Below, one piece after another: positions 5,650 through 7,419 of a stretch of 7,419 nt of DNA (position 1 is its first letter; every line of letters starts with the position of its first letter). The notes beneath the pieces were generated by a model. It did not search any database and was not told the origin of the DNA. It worked only from the letters and a program-made list of their open reading frames with translations. The position numbers were made by a program, and so were the translations under genes. The stretch is from positions 1-7,419 of the forward strand of contig ONQK01000081.1 in assembly GCA_900319895.1 (NCBI GenBank). The letters are read 5' to 3'. Origin of the DNA: an uncultured Prevotella sp. Lineage in GTDB: Bacteria > Bacteroidota > Bacteroidia > Bacteroidales > Bacteroidaceae.

Positions 5650-6597
5650 TTAATCAAGGTGAAGTAAATCTACTGCAGGCCCTCCATGATCCTGATAATA
5701 TTGGATGTTGAGTTGATGCCTGCGTACATATTCTTGTAATTGCTCCTTTCGTGCCGCTTCACGGACGTTCTGATTGCTGCTCATGTTCTGAAAGATGTCG
5801 TAATGCTTGCCGAAGATGCGCTTGGCACTTGGCAAAAAGGAAGCTCCGTCCGAGGTCTGTTCGAAGGCCGTCGCCACGGGTCTGCCATCCTTTTGCAGAA
5901 TAGTCATGCAGCCGGAATGATTGCCACTGGATACCGTTTTCAGCGTGTCACCAGCAACATTGTACCATGTTACTTGGCAGTCGCACCATACAAGAGTCTT
6001 TTCAGCCATCTCTTCCTCAGCCACAATCTGCAGTGTGGGGATGCAAAGTTGCCCCTGCCGGTAGCGTACACCAATCGCCTTTGCCAGATAGTCGCTCATG
6101 GCATTGCGCAAGGCTTGCTCCTTACGGTTGATTTCGATGTGACGTATACAGTTCTGCTTGTGACCGTCAAAGTCTGACATCAGCCATTGGCCGCCCACGC
6201 ATTCCATGTACAATTGGTGCTCCTCAATGTCTGTGTTCTCGTCGAAAGAACCGTCTTCCCACTTTTGGCGCACTTTAATCGTTGCCACGGCATGTGTATC
6301 ATCAGTCATCTTTACACCAGCCACCTCGTAATCTGCTATCGTTCCACCATTACTTGTCACAAAATAATGCAACCATTCATGATCCATTGCCTCATGTTCC
6401 GGCAAGTGATTGAACATTGTGTCCAATACGGCATAGAAATCTGCTGTCATGAAGTCTTTAGCCTGTTCCTGCAACTCATGGTCTGGAATGTATTGGCACA
6501 ACTCTGCAGCACGCTTGCATAATTGTTCCTCCTTGTTGCCACATGCAGTCATTACTGTCAGGGCTGCAAAAGCGCATAGTATCTTATTCATTGCCAT
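5650..6597 (-). CDS. Two-part lipoprotein of unknown function
   Basis: This protein is 315 residues from ATG 6597, or 313 if ATG 6591 (third codon) is used. The signal MNKILCAFAALTVMTACGN has a clear lipobox (Cys19 in the longer form), so it is a lipoprotein. The first half (about 25-160) resembles small alpha+beta NTF2/DUF3828-like folds: a helical start, then strands around YEVAGVKMTDDTHAVATIKV and GGQWLMSDFDG. The second half starts near RHIEINRKEQALRNAMSDYLAKAIG and has an extracytoplasmic beta-rich middle with cysteines (WCDCQVTWYN). It ends in a helix and YYQDHGGPAVDLLHLD; similar EYVRxxxLNIxxYQD endings occur in uncharacterised Bacteroidales lipoproteins, from memory. I cannot name a function. 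It is convergent with the receptor operon and downstream of the subtilase, separated from it by a likely terminator, so it is probably transcribed alone. No clear promoter box was found upstream. Confidence 0.8.
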   Translation of the reverse strand: MAMNKILCAFAALTVMTACGNKEEQLCKRAAELCQYIPDHELQEQAKDFMTADFYAVLDTMFNHLPEHEAMDHEWLHYFVTSNGGTIADYEVAGVKMTDDTHAVATIKVRQKWEDGSFDENTDIEEHQLYMECVGGQWLMSDFDGHKQNCIRHIEINRKEQALRNAMSDYLAKAIGVRYRQGQLCIPTLQIVAEEEMAEKTLVWCDCQVTWYNVAGDTLKTVSSGNHSGCMTILQKDGRPVATAFEQTSDGASFLPSAKRIFGKHYDIFQNMSSNQNVREAARKEQLQEYVRRHQLNIQYYQDHGGPAVDLLHLD

Positions 6598-6681
6598 TGT
6601 CTTTTTAATTTGTCTTATTCCTCATAATAAAAGGAGTTGATGAAAAATGCTATTCTTGATTGTTCAATCGCATGTTGTTCG

Positions 6682-6731
6682 ACAGAAAATATAAATTCGG
6701 CAACAAGTCAAGTTTATTGCCGAATTTATAT
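6682..6731 (-). terminator. Probable rho-independent terminator of the subtilase gene
   Basis: ATATAAATTCGGCAA (6689-6703) and TTGCCGAATTTATAT (6717-6731) are a perfect 15-bp inverted repeat with a 13-nt loop. On the minus strand the hairpin runs into TTTTC, giving a short U tract. It begins about 70 nt past the stop codon of the subtilase. The outer stem is A/T-rich and the core is GGCAA/TTGCC. Confidence 0.72.
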
Positions 6732-6738
6732 GAAATAT

Positions 6739-6786
6739 TCATGAAAATGCTTTGTTTTTTAGAATTTGAGAAGTCCATTTTCATGA
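6739..6786. repeat. Second perfect inverted repeat next to the terminator
   Basis: TCATGAAAATG (6739-6749) and CATTTTCATGA (6776-6786) match perfectly over 11 bp around a 26-nt spacer. It lies between the subtilase stop codon (6801-6803) and the terminator stem. It could be an additional 3' UTR hairpin or a protein-binding site. The wide, A/T-rich spacer makes a strong hairpin less certain. Confidence 0.45.
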
Positions 6787-6800
6787 TTTTCAACGGATTG

Positions 6801-7419
6801 TTATAGTCGAATGAGCGTTGACCCGCTGGTGGACTGTTTGTTTGTCTGCAACTGCACGGCATAAATGCCCTTTGGCAGCATGGAAAGGTCGATGGTGTAG
6901 CCCTGAGCGGATGCCACGGGGCTACCGTTGAGGTTGTATACAACCAGTCGAACGTCGGATTTGTCGCGGTCTGCAAACTCGGCAGTGAGAATGTTTCCGT
7001 TTAGGCTGAATGTGGCCTTGGCCGGCTGGTGTGTACTGAGGTTGGGAATGCTCGAAGGTATGTCGAGAATGTAAAGCAGTCCTTTGTACACGTCAATCTG
7101 CCCGTAGCCATACGTGTTGTTGGGATAGTCGAGCGTCGGGTCTGGCTTTGTGCAGGTATGCGCCAGCACATCCATGATTTGTTCGGTGGTGAGAGTGGGA
7201 TTGGCTTGCAGCCAAAGTGCTATGGCGCCGGCGACAACGGGCGTGGCCATCGATGTGCCGCTCTGCGCGGTGTAGTAGTAAGTTTTGCCGTTGAAGTTGA
7301 TCTTGTCTGTCAGTTCCTTGCGGCGACTTTCAGTGATTTCGACATAGCTGTTAAAGGCTGCGTTGATGCTCATTCCCGGTGCTGTGACATCGGGTTTGAT
7401 GCGCTCGTCGAAGGTCGGT
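6801..7419 (-). CDS. S8 (subtilisin-like) serine peptidase, C-terminal part, with probable T9SS sorting domain
   Basis: The gene enters from the right edge; 205 residues are visible. The catalytic-domain end is clear: RIKPDVTAPGMSI (visible residues 6-18) is the block preceding the active-site serine in subtilases. SGTSMATPVVAGAIALWLQANP (from about 53) contains the catalytic Ser, codon 7251-7253. The Asp and His of the triad lie outside the window. After the catalytic domain comes a linker (YGYGQIDVYKGL, then SSIPN), and the last ~75 residues form a beta-rich tail: RLVVYNLNGSPVASAQ, IDLSMLPKGIYAVQLQ, ending GSTLIRL. This layout matches type A T9SS C-terminal sorting domains, so the protein is probably exported through the outer membrane and the tail removed. 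The ATG at 7373 is internal, because the subtilase motif continues upstream of it. The function is extracellular or surface proteolysis; the substrate is unknown. Confidence 0.92.
   Translation of the reverse strand, partial: PTFDERIKPDVTAPGMSINAAFNSYVEITESRRKELTDKINFNGKTYYYTAQSGTSMATPVVAGAIALWLQANPTLTTEQIMDVLAHTCTKPDPTLDYPNNTYGYGQIDVYKGLLYILDIPSSIPNLSTHQPAKATFSLNGNILTAEFADRDKSDVRLVVYNLNGSPVASAQGYTIDLSMLPKGIYAVQLQTNKQSTSGSTLIRL

Noticed and set aside
6658..6669. Short palindrome GATTG-TT-CAATC upstream of the two-part lipoprotein
   Set aside because: Five-base arms are expected by chance in A/T-rich DNA, and no promoter element lines up with it.
6650..6784. Small minus-strand frame (44 codons, MKMDFSNSKK...) behind the subtilase
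   Set aside because: It runs through both inverted repeats including the probable terminator, so it is best explained as A/T-rich 3' UTR.

Overview
The window looks like a chromosomal segment from a member of the Bacteroidetes, most likely a Prevotella-like or related Bacteroidales organism. Four things point there: a GldE-type CBS/CorC protein next to a phosphopantetheinyl transferase, two DUF4625-type lipoproteins, a subtilase ending in what looks like a type IX secretion (T9SS) sorting domain, and promoter boxes of the Bacteroidetes sigma-ABfr form (TATCTTTG at the -7 position). This taxonomic call rests on gene content and motifs; no search was run.

Layout. Positions 1-897 (+) hold the 3' part of a gldE-like gene that enters from the left edge, followed by a complete Sfp-type phosphopantetheinyl transferase (936-1541, +). 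A gap of about 285 bp then carries a possible terminator (1662-1695) and a strong -7 promoter box (1814-1821). From there a probable four-gene operon runs on the + strand: a small His/Cys-rich membrane protein (1827-2180), a TonB-dependent outer-membrane receptor (2256-4370), and two different His-rich DUF4625-type lipoproteins (4412-4867 and 4882-5355). A convergent gap of about 294 bp (5356-5649) holds a hairpin and a well-formed minus-strand promoter with no clear gene behind it. On the minus strand lie a two-part lipoprotein of unknown function (5650-6597), an intergenic stretch with two perfect inverted repeats of which one is a likely terminator, and the C-terminal part of an S8 serine peptidase that runs off the right edge.

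How the genes work together. The four-gene operon is the most interesting unit. A receptor with no SusD partner, a His/Cys-rich inner-membrane-type protein resembling the DUF2946 group, and two surface or periplasmic lipoproteins with histidine clusters together suggest a dedicated outer-membrane import system for a transition metal or metal complex. The metal cannot be read from the sequence. The flanking genes are housekeeping (phosphopantetheinyl transferase, GldE-like membrane protein) or secretion-related (T9SS-type subtilase), and there is no sign of phage, transposon, CRISPR or RNA genes.
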